From: Drosophila pseudoobscura
Lineage: Eukaryota > Arthropoda > Insecta > Diptera > Drosophilidae
Direction: 5' to 3'
DNA: 64,000 bases
NCBI RefSeq assembly: GCF_009870125.1
Contig: NC_046683.1
Span: 12,276,001-12,340,000, forward strand
Made by a program: the position numbers and the translations under genes
Shown here: piece after piece, positions 37,027 through 48,650 of the stretch
Position numbering within the stretch: position 1 is the first letter of the stretch
Layout: every line of letters begins with the position of its first letter
The notes under the pieces: generated by a model
What the model saw: the letters and a program-made list of their open reading frames with translations, nothing else
Database searches by the model: none
Told to the model about the DNA's origin: nothing

Positions 37027-38767
37027 TCCGATGTTCCAGGGAGTCTGCAACATCTCGCCCAGCGCCTCGACGCCAACCAATCCGCAGAGCAACCAGAACC
37101 AGAACGATGTGTACGTGGATGCGGGCAGCACACCTCGACCGCAGCATCCCGACTCCGATGGCTTCTCTTCGTCGCACCATCGCACGCCGCCATCGCCGCC
37201 GCCCATCTCTCCGGGCCGGGACTACGGTGGCATGTTCGGCTCTGGGAATGGTGCTGGTGGTCCAGGGTCCAATAGCACGCCAGCGGGCAGCTCCAGTGCT
37301 GGCGGAGGCGGTGGTGGCGGTGGAGCCGGCGGTGGGGCCAACAGCATGTCAGCCTCGTCCCCGCTGCCTGCCCTGCAGCCACAGCGACGAAATGCGTCGA
37401 GCGTGGGCAGCACATATCCGGAGCACGAGCTCATCTCGCCGGCCTCCTCCCCGAGCATTCCGCGCTACAACTTCAACGGGGACATGATGCGCCACAAGCG
37501 GGCGGTGCAGGAGCAGGACCAGCACGAGCAACGCCAGCGGCACAACCTCTCGCGTCACAATCAAATGTCCAGCGACGAGGAGAACAGCATCATGCCGCAG
37601 AACAGGTACAGAACATTTTTGTATGTCAGCATTTATCGCTTCACCAACTCTTATTTTTCATTGCATTTTTCCCTCGTTACTCGTTACTTTTTACTCGCTA
37701 CTTTTACCGCCAATGGAACGTTCATTCTGTTTGTTATTTCCAGCAGCGCGGGCCAGGATATGCGCATGAAGTTCCCCCAGTCGCAGATTGATCTCATGTA
37801 CTCCAAGTACGAGAGCATGGCCAGCAACCTGAAGTACAACAGCCAGGAGCTCGACTCGCCGGCGGAGTATCGCCAGAGCAGCAACAGCAATGCGGCGAGT
37901 GCAGCGGCGGCTGCTGCCGCGGCGGCGAGTGCGGCCAACGATCTGTCCGATCTGCAGGGCCTGGACATGAGCTCGAGATCGAATGCGTCGAGCAACTATC
38001 ACCACAACTTCCAGCTGCCAAGCAGTCGCTACCATCACCACATCTACGACATTCTGTCGGACAGGGAGCAGAGCCAGCAGGCGCAAGCCCAGGCGCAGGC
38101 ACAGCAGGCAACGGGTGCATCGGTGGTGCACCAGCAGGAGCACGGACACGGCAGCCAGCTGGCCATGCAGCAACACCAGTCGGCGGCGGCCATGCACAAC
38201 ATGCTGAGCGAGCAGCTGGGCGAGCAGGAGCACGACCAGACCACCTCCGTGGACCTGAGCCGCACGGCCAACTATGTGGTGTCGTCGCCGCCACAGCTGC
38301 CCTACAACCATCCGCATCACGACATGCTGCGAATGGCCTCGCTGGACCTCACACCGAACACGGCCAACATGGCCGTGGGCAACAATCGGTCGTTCCTCTC
38401 CTCGCAGATGCAGCACCAGAGCCGCGACAGTCTCGAGCATCACCGCCTGCTCTCTACGGTGGAGCAGCACCGAATTCTGGCCGCCTCAAATGCCGCCGAC
38501 CAGCACCGCCTGCTGGTCGACCCCACCGCCCATCTGCTGATGGAACAGAACAATCGCCTGCTGGGCACAGCAGACCAGTCCCGCCTCCTGGGCGAGTCGG
38601 CGGCGGCAGTGGCCCAGAATCGGCACATGGCCCGCAGCTTTGGGGCCTACCACCAGGTGGCATCGAGCAACTACCATCCGGGCGTACGACCGCCGCCTGT
38701 GCTGCCGTCGGCCAATCATCATGCCTCGAATCCGTCTAACTATCACCCGTTCCCCGCCTACTACTAA
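37027..38767 (+). pseudogene. 3' fragment of PRDM gene (duplicate)
   Basis: Duplicate of PRDM exon sequence 31025-31603, its intron and last exon (here exon to 37605, intron 37606-37743, exon 37744-38767, stop TAA). It lacks the acceptor of the first exon, the PR domain and all fingers. The reading frame is intact, including an internal ATG at 37031, with Asp-to-Tyr (DVDVD to DVYVD) as a visible change. Nothing upstream would splice to it in frame: joining the carrier donor at 36873 to the acceptor at 37743 is out of frame. It is probably a nonfunctional fragment, though it could serve as an alternative 3' end for long PRDM transcripts. Confidence 0.75.
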
Positions 38768-39736
38768 AGACGTGACGGAGGGGGCGGGTAGACTATGACT
38801 ATATCCTGGGGCCGTGACAAGAGTGCAATACCTAGAAGGGATCTGTAGGAGCGGAAGCGGAAGCGGGAGTGGGAGTGGGAGCTCCATTTCACGTAGTTCA
38901 ATTTGAAGCGCAACAATAACTTTAGTTCCTCCATATATTCCATATTCTCCTCCGAAGAACACCATGCCCATCATCCGTTCGAGCTCCGATTTCAAAGTGT
39001 GCCAATCTTTTTAAGTGTTTAGATCTGTTTAGAATTGTGTGTGTTTCCCCTATCTGATTTTAACACACACACAAACACACCCACAAATATGTATAGTTGT
39101 ATAGGAAGCATAAAATAAATATTATAAATATATATAAATATAGTATGTATGGTAAACATAAATCGAAAATGGAAAAAGCGAATGGAAACCATATGAAAGG
39201 GAAACCTGCAGTGAGAATTTTTTTAAAAGCAAATTTCATGCTGAGTTTGTATAGGAACAAAAAGAAAAGATGACAAAAGAAAAAGACGATAAAAGTGCTA
39301 AACATGCTAAATAATAATAGTAATAATAACGATAATGAATAATATTTTTACACCATGACAAACGAGTAAAGTAAAGCGTATTAACGAGTACAAAGTGTGG
39401 GCAGAGTTTCTCCTCTCTAGATTCGGCAAGAGGACCTTTATTACCCTCATTATGCCCTGCAAACTCAGCGAATGAATATATATATATATATGGATAGTGT
39501 ATAGACATACCGATACATGACCGATCAGGAACCTAGCTCAAGCATCATCCCACACTCAATGGCATGTGCTCGAAGATCGCAATTGGCGTCTCGAAAACCT
39601 AACGAGTGTGTGTGTCTCTCTATTTTTTTTTTGTTATTGTTTTTTTTACTATTATATTATAAATATTGTGGATAATGGCGTTTCAGCGATTCTAGTCAGA
39701 CAATGGGGGCTACATGGCTATATATACAAACATATA

Positions 39737-39768
<32 letters not shown>

Positions 39769-40288
39769 ATGTACTAAATGGTATGGTATAGCGAGTAAAT
39801 ATGTTATAATTTCATGTAAATTATTAAATTTATATAAGCCGCAGAATGCGATAAGGCAAAAGAACAAAAAACCGAAAAAAACATAAACCAACAAAATATT
39901 AAAAAAACTGAAACGATATACAAAACACATACCAAAAAAACAAGAAAAAAACCCAAAAACAATGATAATAATATTAATGCAAGAATTGTATATCCACACA
40001 CACAGACAGACACACCCACACAAAAACACACACACACTAAAAACGCTGATCGAAATGATATATATATATATATATACACACAGACATATATATACATATG
40101 GCGTAATCAAATTATCGATTATTAATAATAAAAAAACAACAAAAAACGTACATTGAAAGGCATTTCAATCGATAACAATTGTATTCTGACAGAAGACAGT
40201 TTTTCTAGACACCTTTTTAGCATCGTAGCAGACACATACAAATATTAGCGTGCATATTATTTCAAAACAAAATTTTCGGTTCCCAAAA
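38768..40288 (+). other. PRDM 3'UTR-derived spacer (copy 2)
   Basis: Copy of 32751-34275 with small indels in the simple repeats. It provides the same upstream sequence for orphan copy 2 as copy 1 has. No separate gene seen. Confidence 0.8.
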
Positions 40289-41671
40289 ATGAGTAAGGAT
40301 TACGAGTACGAGTACAATCGAAAGCAGAAAGTTTGGGATCCCAACGAAAGACACACACGCGAAGACACACTAACAGAGGGCGTTGTGGGCCTAGTGGGCA
40401 TTGTGGGCGTGACGGCGATTGTGACTGGTTTAGTATCGAAAAAGGTACGTTCCAATATCGCTAAGATTTTTCGTCGGCCACCAGCCGCACCCAAGCCAGG
40501 ACCTCGTGCCCCGCGGCCACTGCTGCGAACCCTGAATCCATTGTGCACCCCTCCATATGACAAAAAGGCCAGCACAGCGTCTGGCAACGAGCCCATACAG
40601 CCATTTCAATTGACTGCAAGCACATTCGATCGACAAGCTCCTGCGGCCGAGGCCGAGGAACAGTTGACTGAAGCAGAAGCAGAAGCTACAAAAGCATCGA
40701 ATTCGCTACTGAACCGCTACCTGAACGCATCAGTTGATCAGTATCCAAAGCATCCAATTGATTGGTCGGAAGGTTGTGCTAAAGCTAAGCGAACCACCGC
40801 CCTACGGTTCAGGAGTATTGTGGCACCAGAAGAGCAGCCCCTAGCACCCGTAACCGACAGCACAACCCACTCAAGTCCGTGTGGCAGCGCCCAACTAGCG
40901 TCATTGAAATTAGCTGCAAGCCATTTTGATCAACAAGCTCCTGCGCCCGAAGCAGAACAGAACATAACTGAAGCAGAAGCAGACGCAGAAGCAGAAGCTA
41001 CAAAAGCATCGAATTCGCTACTGAACCGCTACCTGAACGCTTCAGTTGGCCAGTATCCAAAGCATCCAATTGATTCGTCGGAAGGTTGTGCTAAAGCTAA
41101 GCTAACCAACGCATTACGGCTCGGGAGTATTGAAGCAGAGCAAGCCCCACTTCCAGTGCCCGATAGTAGTATCCCCTTGCCCACGACACTAGTTGTAAAT
41201 TTGTTTAAAAACTCGAACTTAGTAGCAGCTGAAATAAGTCGATTGGAAACATCTAAGAATTTTGAACAATTTGCTGAGACACAGCGACCAACAGTGACGC
41301 CTGAAACGTTGGAGTTAACAGTGCCTGGAACAGTGGAAGTAACAGAAATAGAAACAGCTAACATAGCAGTCACCACTGGAAACGCGGACATAGCAGCTCC
41401 CTGTGTAAAAGCCGACATAACAGATCCCACTGTAAACGAAGATATAACAGCCTCCGCTGTAAAAGCGGGCATAACAGTCCCCACTGTAAACGCCGCCATA
41501 ACAGCCCACGCTGTAAAAGCAGATATAACAGCTACCGCTGGAAACGCGAAAATAACAGCTACCTCTGAAGAAGCAGACATAACAAATACCGCTGAAAGAG
41601 CGAACAAAACAGCTATCGCTGGAAAAGAAGACATAACAGAAAGCTCGAAGTTATCAGAGCGCGTTCAATAA
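40289..41671 (+). CDS. Orphan single-pass protein, copy 2 (460 aa)
   Basis: Full paralogue of the gene at 34276, same start context and same hydrophobic N-terminal segment. Frame-preserving differences: fewer Glu-Ala units in the first middle repeat, two more in the second, an extra segment LVVNLFKNSNLVA before AEISRLETS, TNALRLGS for TTALRFRS, and changes in the 9-residue C-terminal repeats. All indels seen are multiples of three, which suggests that both copies still code for protein. Because about 1.5 kb of upstream DNA was duplicated too, both could be expressed alike. Function unknown. Confidence 0.65.
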   Translation: MSKDYEYEYNRKQKVWDPNERHTREDTLTEGVVGLVGIVGVTAIVTGLVSKKVRSNIAKIFRRPPAAPKPGPRAPRPLLRTLNPLCTPPYDKKASTASGNEPIQPFQLTASTFDRQAPAAEAEEQLTEAEAEATKASNSLLNRYLNASVDQYPKHPIDWSEGCAKAKRTTALRFRSIVAPEEQPLAPVTDSTTHSSPCGSAQLASLKLAASHFDQQAPAPEAEQNITEAEADAEAEATKASNSLLNRYLNASVGQYPKHPIDSSEGCAKAKLTNALRLGSIEAEQAPLPVPDSSIPLPTTLVVNLFKNSNLVAAEISRLETSKNFEQFAETQRPTVTPETLELTVPGTVEVTEIETANIAVTTGNADIAAPCVKADITDPTVNEDITASAVKAGITVPTVNAAITAHAVKADITATAGNAKITATSEEADITNTAERANKTAIAGKEDITESSKLSERVQ

Positions 41672-41849
41672 CAGACAAAGAGAATAAGCAACAGACCAAC
41701 ACAACACCAACACCAACACTAACAGCCACAGACCGGACACGAGCGACAACGTTCGGAAGAGCAGCCGATCGTTTGATGATGACGAATTTCAGTAAACAGC
41801 AATAAAGAGAGAAGAAAGCAACATCCAGCAGCAGACTAAAAGCACTGTC

Positions 41850-44592
41850 ATGGCAGACAAGAAGAGCACAAGACCCGAAGAGAAACCACAGCCCGAAACA
41901 TTGTACGCGGGCAGGGGGTCAAGGCAAATGGGTAAGAGAGAAGACTCAGCGGAGCCATCAACACCGCTCCTACCCCCGACACCCGAAGAGAAATTCCTGA
42001 AGAGACAAGCACCGCGAGAGCCAAAGCCTGCTCCCAAGAACGATGATGAGCACCTAGCGTCAACGCTGACACGGCCACGAGTCGGCTCCAGCCGAGTGGG
42101 CAGCTCCGTGCTGATAGGGGCTCCCGATGAACTGCTCGAGGCATACGAGCAGGCGGTGCTGGAGGCCGAGGCCGAGGAGGAGAGCCAGCAGAGCGAGAAC
42201 GAGCGTCGTGAATCGCAGCGACGCGGCGGCGTCCGGAAGCTCAGTCCACTCTCGACGCTCGAAGCCGTGCGTGACGGCCTCCTATTCATATTCGGCAAAT
42301 TCCTAAGACTCGTACGGCGCCTCGACATGCATGGAGGCGGAACCGGGAACAACATCAACTTTGTGGAGGGGCTCATCGACTTCCTGGCGGGCTCTTTGGG
42401 TGCGTATACACACGGCGCTGCCGACACCATGGGGCCAATATCAACTCCTCTTGATCTCTTAGGCGGGGCCGCACAGGTGTACGTCTCGCAGCCGCTGGAC
42501 ACTGTCAAGGTGAAGCTGCAGACCTTCCCGGAGGCCTACAAAGGAATGTTCGACTGTTTCGTGAGCACGTATCGAAAGGATGGTATATTCCGGGGCCTCT
42601 ATGCGGGCTCCCTGCCCGCCGTGGTGGCCAATGTGGCCGAGAATTCGGTGCTCTTTGCCGCCTACGGAGGATGCCAGAAGTTTGTCGCTTTCATGGTCAA
42701 CAAGGAGACAACCAGCCAGCTGACGACCACCCAAAATGCCTGTGCCGGCTCCCTGGCCGCCTGCTTCTCCACGCTTACCCTCTGCCCCACGGAGCTGATC
42801 AAATGCAAGCTCCAGGCCCTGCGCGAAATGAAGCACTATATTGAGCCCAGTCATCCGCAAGATATGCGTACGCCCTGGTCCCTCACGCGGTACATCTGGC
42901 GCACGGAAGGTGAGTGCTGGGGCCAGCCCCCACGTATAGCCACACGTCTTTTTGCTGTTGCTGTTGTCCCGCGGCGACACTCGAGTTCAGTTCCCCCGAT
43001 TAGATTATCTTAGCGTGGCTTTTCAGCAATCAAGCAATTCCTCTCCATAATTCAGAATTATCGCATCGCAATGTGATGTCCGATATGGACAAGAAACCCG
43101 ACACGACACTCCCCTCCACATGGCTCGACGCGATCGCTCTGGCGTTGCCAGACAAATCTCTTTGGCGGTTTGTTTTTCAAAAGTTTTCTTCACATTCGGA
43201 ATATTTGAAATTCCTCTAAAAATAATGCTAGTAATTCCATTTGGGGCACAAGAGCACACTGTATCCAAAAAGTTATATTTCCGCCTTTAAGAGAGTTTTT
43301 CCAAATGGAGACACAATGTTTCCAAAACATATATAAAATAGCTTCTCAGATGACGTACACATCTCATAAAATGATTACAAAACGGATAGAATGGTAGTGA
43401 AAGCTGCTCAAAAACTCCTTAACCCTCCAACCGACCTGTCTTCGGAATTAAATCTATAAATCTGGAGGCGAAAGCCCTTCTCTGTACAATTTTTAGAATC
43501 TTATTATAGTATATTAATGGTAGATTAAAGCTTCCATATCGCTTCGATCTAATCGAAGCTGAATGGGTTGTTTGTTGTTTTCTTAATAATTTTTCTTAAA
43601 CAAAAAGGAAAGGCGAAAGAACGAATAATATTTACTACGCAGCTTTTGTATACAGCGAATTATGAATTACTTGATATTTGATAAGAATATTCTCAGCCTC
43701 GTTGGCGGGGTCGGGGCAACAGGGGGAACATGCCACGCATAATGACGTAGCACAAGAGCGAGCGAGAGGAAGATAGGGGAAGTTTGTGGATAATACAAAT
43801 AGTTGAGAGCGCACCGCCGCGCCCCAATCAGTTGTCAAGTGGAAAGTTACTGAATCATCCGTTCTCCCTTCCTGCTGGCAGCTGACAGATCAATAGAGGG
43901 ATTTTGGGGCGGGGGGACGCATGCAACGATTCGGTTTGACTGTTGATTGATGCTCCGTCCTTATCGCGGCCATGTAACGTAGTAATTTCCACAAATAGTG
44001 AACGAACACAATGGCCTTCTCACGTGCCAATCTCTTTCCTTTCCCTCTCTGCTGCCAGTCTCCCATTGCATCAGTTATTTTCCACGCACAATCCATTAAT
44101 TGGTTTTAATCTCCTCCACGCGCGCACACAGGCTTGCGCGGCTTCTATCGCGGCTTGAGCTCGACATTCATGCGTGAGATGCCCGGCTATTTCTTCTTCT
44201 TTGGCAGCTACGAGGGCACCAGAGAATTTCTGCGCAGGTAAGAGACCAGCGAAACGATACCGGCAACCAGTAACCATCATTAATTTTTGCATCTCTGCAG
44301 GAACAATCAAACCAAGGACGAGATCGGACCATTGCGCACTATGGTGGCCGGGGCCATTGGCGGCGTCTGCCTGTGGACCTCCACGTTTCCCGCCGACGTG
44401 ATCAAGAGCCGCATCCAGGTGAAGAACCTCAACGCCAGCATGTACACCGTCGGTCGTGAGATTGTACAACGCGAGGGCGTCCTCGCACTCTATCGCGGCC
44501 TGCTGCCCTCCGTTCTCCGCACCATACCGGCCACGGCCACGCTCTTCGTCGTCTACGAGTACACCAAGCGTGCGCTACATGGCACCCTCTAG
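41850..44592 (+). CDS. Mitochondrial ornithine-type carrier (SLC25A15/A2-like)
   Basis: Predicted inner-membrane SLC25 carrier, most like ornithine/citrulline exchangers. Exons: 41850-42399, 42463-42909, 44132-44237, 44301-44592 (TAG), giving 464 residues. The three carrier repeats carry the signature motifs PLDTVK, PTELIK and PADVIK, with following KLQ/KCKLQ/SRIQ segments; [10 protein letters not shown] and [10 protein letters not shown] are the ornithine-carrier style. About 170 residues precede the first repeat (charged, Glu/Arg-rich), longer than in most carriers, which are near 300 residues. The 63-base intron 42400-42462 is stopless and in frame, but removing it restores the canonical [16 protein letters not shown]. 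This is the intact copy; its first two exons are duplicated at 35813. It is convergent with the FASTK gene. I recall an X-linked D. melanogaster relative of similar length (CG1628), unverified. Confidence 0.88.
42910..44131 (+). other. Carrier intron
   Basis: 1,222-base intron from GAAG|GTGAGT to GCACACAG, phase 1. Its first 150 bases are inside the duplication (to 43059). The rest is unique, moderately A/T-rich, with no gene seen. Confidence 0.8.
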
Positions 44593-44822
44593 TGACGCGT
44601 GGGGCCGCGGGCGGTCTTCGTCGTCGTCGTCGTCGTCATCATTCAACAACTCTGCCATTACTCTGTCACGCATATTTTTTTGTTTTGTTTAGTTAGATAA
44701 TTTTTAGATATTAGTGGCCTGTCTGTGTACATTATTCAGATATCATATGACTGACTATATATCCATGCTGTTGCAATCGATGTTGATTTTCTGCTGTATG
44801 GGTTGCCAATCTGCTCCTGGTC

Positions 44823-47267
44823 TTAGATTCTGGCCGCCTGGCGTAGACGACGCTTGAGGAAGTCCTGACGATCCGCGGATGTCTCCAGTTCACGCCATTC
44901 GTGCCAATAGATCTACGGAAAGCCAATGGGTATTATATGGTATATGTAGATTAAGGATTGATGGAAGAACATGTACATATATAGAATATATAAGATCAAT
45001 TCGATTGGACCAAAGATGTGCAACAGATACATCAAAATATATGTTGTTCACAGCAGAAATATAATCTTCACTTAAGATCCTAAGTTAGCGATAGGTAGAG
45101 GGGAGAGGGGGATCGATGGGAAGGTCAGGATCAAGGGTAAGCCCAGAACAGACAGCTCCACCGTCTTCTCCTCTTCCTCATAGCTACGGCTAAGGTAAAA
45201 ATCATTGTAGGCGCTACCCATAGGATACCCATGTCCTGTCAGGGAACGAGTGACTGCACTGCACTTTTTTCTGCGGGGCTTGCAGTGCTTAGGGGTGCGA
45301 TTTTTTGTAATATTCGGTCATGTTTGCCCAGTTATGGCCACCTGTTGGCCTTGCATCGGATTATGAAGACTAAATCCGTAATTCTGTAGAATCCCCGTAT
45401 CTGTATGGCTGCTTTGTAGGGACTTTTTGGAACTTATGTTAGAGCCACTCACCACCACCGGCTGGTGGCCCAATTGCTTGAGCTGTTTCAGCTTCATCGC
45501 CAGCTGTCCCGTATGCCGGTCCTTGTCCCGTATCACATTGTTCCATCCGGCAACCACCACGATCACGGTGGCCAGATGCTCATCGTGCTCCCTGTCAGCG
45601 CCGAGCAGATGTCGCCTGGTGAGGATCACACCGCTGTAGTCCTGCGGACAGTCCGCAGCGATGGGGAGTGCACGCTGCTGACGGCGGTCATAGCAGAGGA
45701 CCAGATCACAGCGCTCGTACTGGGGCAGGATGTGCTTGAAGCTGAGGTGCCGGTAGAGGTCGGAAGCCGCGTCCCGGATGTCCACCAGAATGCGATCGGT
45801 CTTGTTCAGCTTAAAGCGTCCCTCCCGATCTGGTATGTACTGCGTGTAGAGCTTGCCCATCTGCTGGAGTTGCTTTTCGGTGAGTAGGGAGCCCTTGTAA
45901 ACATCTCCGCCCAGCAGGCGGGCACATCCATCCAGGTGGAAGTACTCCCGACCGGGAAGGGCGCCGCGGTAGGCATGTTGAAGAAAACGTGGCTCGAGGG
46001 CCACTCCGAGCAGCTCCACATCGTGGACACCCCGCATGGTGAGGAACTGGAGACAGTTGCTGAAGCAGCGTGGGTACCGCATGATCTCGTCCAGGCGTTG
46101 GCGCATCAGATCGGGCAGCCGCTCGGCCAGGCGCCTCTCCACACCGGACTCACTCTCCAGGTTGAACAGGGCCATGACCAGGCCTATGCGCTCCATGTCC
46201 TTGAGGCGGGCCTGGTCCAGCTCCTTCTCGAAACGCTGGAGGATGCGTTCGATGAGCCGGTCATCGCAGGTCTGCAGCTCGCAGCCGAGCAGAGCCATGT
46301 GGAGGCAGGCCAGCAGAGAGACGCGCTCCACCTGCGGCTCCAGGGCGCGAAGCAGCCGGATCAGCGGCTCCACCTGCGGCAGCTTGCTGCTGTAGCGCAG
46401 AACTTTTAACAGGGACACCAGGGTGATGTCCTCCACGGTGTCCAGCTCTCTGGTTAGTCTAGCGAAGAGCTGGTCGATCAGCTCGGGATTCCGAATCTGC
46501 GTCTGGGTCTTAAAGAAGCCCATGGCCATGACGCCCAGCTCCTGGAGCGTCATCTGATCGATACAGCGGGCCAGATTCATCTCAAAGTCGAACATCTCGA
46601 AGACGGGGCGCCGCAGCAGATTGCAGAGGAACATGGACTGGACCAGCTGCTCCGGCGGCAGCTTTCGCACCTTGCGGCCCAGTTTCTTGAGGGCCAGCCA
46701 CACGTACTCCCCGATCCTGGCCAGACCAAGCTGGTACCAGGCATCACTCACCAGCAGCAGCTGCCCGGTGGGCCAACGCTCGATCCTTCGACAGCACTCA
46801 ATATCCAGTGTGTTCCACAACTCCATGTAGTTTCTTGTCTTGGTCGATTCAGGTGTCGGCAGCTGGCCCAAGGCCCGCAGTGTGTCCAGCAGCTGGTCAT
46901 CGGACAGATGGTGCATCTGCTCGCAGTATATGCGGGCGAACGCATCGAACTGTGGTTCACTGATCTGCGTGTCCGTCCCCGCACAATGCTGGACGAGGGC
47001 CAGGAAGTTCGCGTGCAGAGCGTCGGGACTGAGGTTCCTGTTCGGCTCCAGATAGCCATCCGTGGTGGCCTCCTGCAAGGGGATGTCGGTGGGCCTTAGG
47101 ATATGATAGGGTTTCAGAGACTCTGCCAGAATGCTGTGGGCGAACTGATTCTCCTTGTCCGCGAAGATTTTCGCCGGCAAAACCACGGATGTGCGTATGT
47201 TACGGTACAGGAGTCGTGGTGCCTGGCGCCCTACACTACGCCAAAGGCAATTGACGCTTGTCCACAT
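44823..47267 (-). CDS. FASTK-family protein with RAP domain
   Basis: Predicted mitochondrial RNA-binding protein of the FASTK/FASTKD family, which acts in mitochondrial mRNA processing and ribosome assembly. ATG at 47267. Exon 1 is 47267-45453 (605 codons), the intron 45452-44913 (GTGAGT to CCGTAG, phase 0), exon 2 44912-44823 (29 codons and TAA); 634 residues. The N-terminus is basic and free of acidic residues for about 35 residues (WRSVGRQAPRLLYRNIRTS), fitting a mitochondrial presequence. The middle is Leu-rich helical repeat sequence as in FAST domains. The C-terminus is a RAP domain: LAMKLKQLKQLGHQPVV joined by splicing to IYWHEWREL and a basic end. Without splicing, exon 1 would read into an unrelated tail stopping at 45318; the RAP motif argues for the spliced form. 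The gene is 3'-to-3' with the carrier, 230 bases apart. Confidence 0.85.
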
Positions 47268-48650
47268 GATTCTACAAAAATTAATGGCTTCTATTCATTT
47301 ATCCTGAGCTGTGTTCTTTTAAAGCGCGTTATGAAAATAGGAGGAACAGAAATAGAAGCGATGAAAAAACAGCTGTTTTTGGAGGAGCTGCCACATCGCG
47401 GGAAAGATAATACATTTTTATTCATTCAAAGGAAAACTACAAATCATATAGAGAGCGAAAAAAATATACAATTTTCATAAGCAGCTAAGAGATTACTCTT
47501 ATATTTCATTGAATTGAATCCACTAATAATTAACTATAAATACTATCGGATTCAACAAATTAATTATGTATGGGCTGCCACATCACTAGAAAAATATGGT
47601 TTTTGCGAATATCTGACTTTTGACTCAAAAAGAAAACCCATTTTAAAACAAGACACCTCACTTCACCCAATCAACTTTTTCTCCAACTCTTCATCACCAA
47701 AAAGCATTTCAAAGCGTTTGATGCGTTCTATGTTTTTTTAAGGCTGCCATTTTGCTAGCAAACGCGTTAGGAAATTCAAAAAGGCGATATCACTAACCAT
47801 ACAGTATACTGTATGGTTAGTGGCGATATCCACAAACGAAACGACTATCGCTTAGATTAACTAATTTCTTGACTTTAATCTACAGACTGGTTGTAAGACG
47901 TGAAAGAAAAGTGTAAAGAGGACCAATTTCGCATGATTTCGTTGAAATAAAATTAGGTGACAGATCCAAGTCGATATTTTCCAACACTTGAACGATTAAG
48001 TGTACGAAATTGGTAAAAATGAATCGGAAAGATTGCCAGACTAGACTGTTGACGAAAACAGCTGTTTAATATTGTAGTTGTGTGCATCAGGAGACGCGTC
48101 GTTTACCTCGAGCTCAATTTTACAATATTGCTCTCGTTCAGTTAAAACTAAGTTATATTTTCTTTTGTTCGGGCTATCTTGTGGTTACCAGAAAAGATAT
48201 TCGCTGGCTCATTAATAATGTAAGTGCTTATAAACAGAACATACACGCATATGCAGGCCCAGCCCATTTGACATTTCCAACCGATCCTACACGGCCTATC
48301 TATACTTATGGTTTTTTGTCGCACATCTCTTAGACCTACACCTTCCAAGTATTGAATATTAGTTACATACGTACGTATGTGTCAAGAGTTTCGTTTATTT
48401 TCCTTTCCCTTTTGCGATTTAACAAATGGCGAACGTACATGTGTACGTACACACACACATGCATATAAACATGGATGTCCATCAGCTGTTTTTGATTTCC
48501 ATGCGGTTTCGCATACTAAATCGCATTAGTGCTCAACACTACTAGTTTAGTCCCAAACATAAATAGGCACTTTATACTAGGACTACGGCATGCATCTTGC
48601 CGGAAAAAGAAAGATGAAGAAAGGGCTGATTAATAAAAAACGGGAAAGTA
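47268..48650. other. Spacer 5' of FASTK gene
   Basis: No convincing gene. Contains CAGCTGTTT-type E-box words (near 47370, 48057, 48484) and the palindrome at 47783-47830. A 49-codon ATG frame at 47331-47480 runs divergently from FASTK but has no recognisable features. Confidence 0.55.
47783..47830. repeat. 30-base perfect palindrome flanked by 9-base direct repeats
   Basis: A perfect 30-base palindrome occupies 47792-47821; each arm is ACTAACCATACAGTA or its complement. It is bordered exactly on both sides by the direct repeat GGCGATATC (47783-47791 and 47822-47830). The shape is that of a minimal insertion: terminal inverted repeats meeting head to head between target-site duplications. 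It could also be a dimeric protein-binding site or a template-switch product. Confidence 0.85.

Larger units (their letters stand above)
37027..43059. repeat. Tandem segmental duplication, copy 2
   Basis: Direct copy of 31025-37022, about 35 bases longer in net. Differences seen include a longer PRDM intron (138 versus 123 bases), one fewer GGGAGT unit near 38870, one more TAA unit set near 39745, a 12-13-codon insertion in the orphan gene near 41190-41228, and point changes. Beyond 43059 the unique sequence is the rest of the carrier intron, so this copy keeps the original right-hand context. Confidence 0.95.

Noticed and set aside
31025..43059. Duplication as a pure assembly error
   Set aside because: Not fully excluded, but the copies differ at many places including in-frame coding indels, and the joint has a specific four-base filler; I therefore treat it as real pending read evidence.
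45318..45452. Readthrough C-terminus of the FASTK protein into its intron
   Set aside because: A GTGAGT donor and a downstream exon that completes the RAP domain make the spliced product far more likely.
47331..47480. 49-codon ATG frame divergent from the FASTK gene
   Set aside because: Lys/Glu-rich A/T-driven composition, no conserved-looking motif and no splice sites; likely chance.
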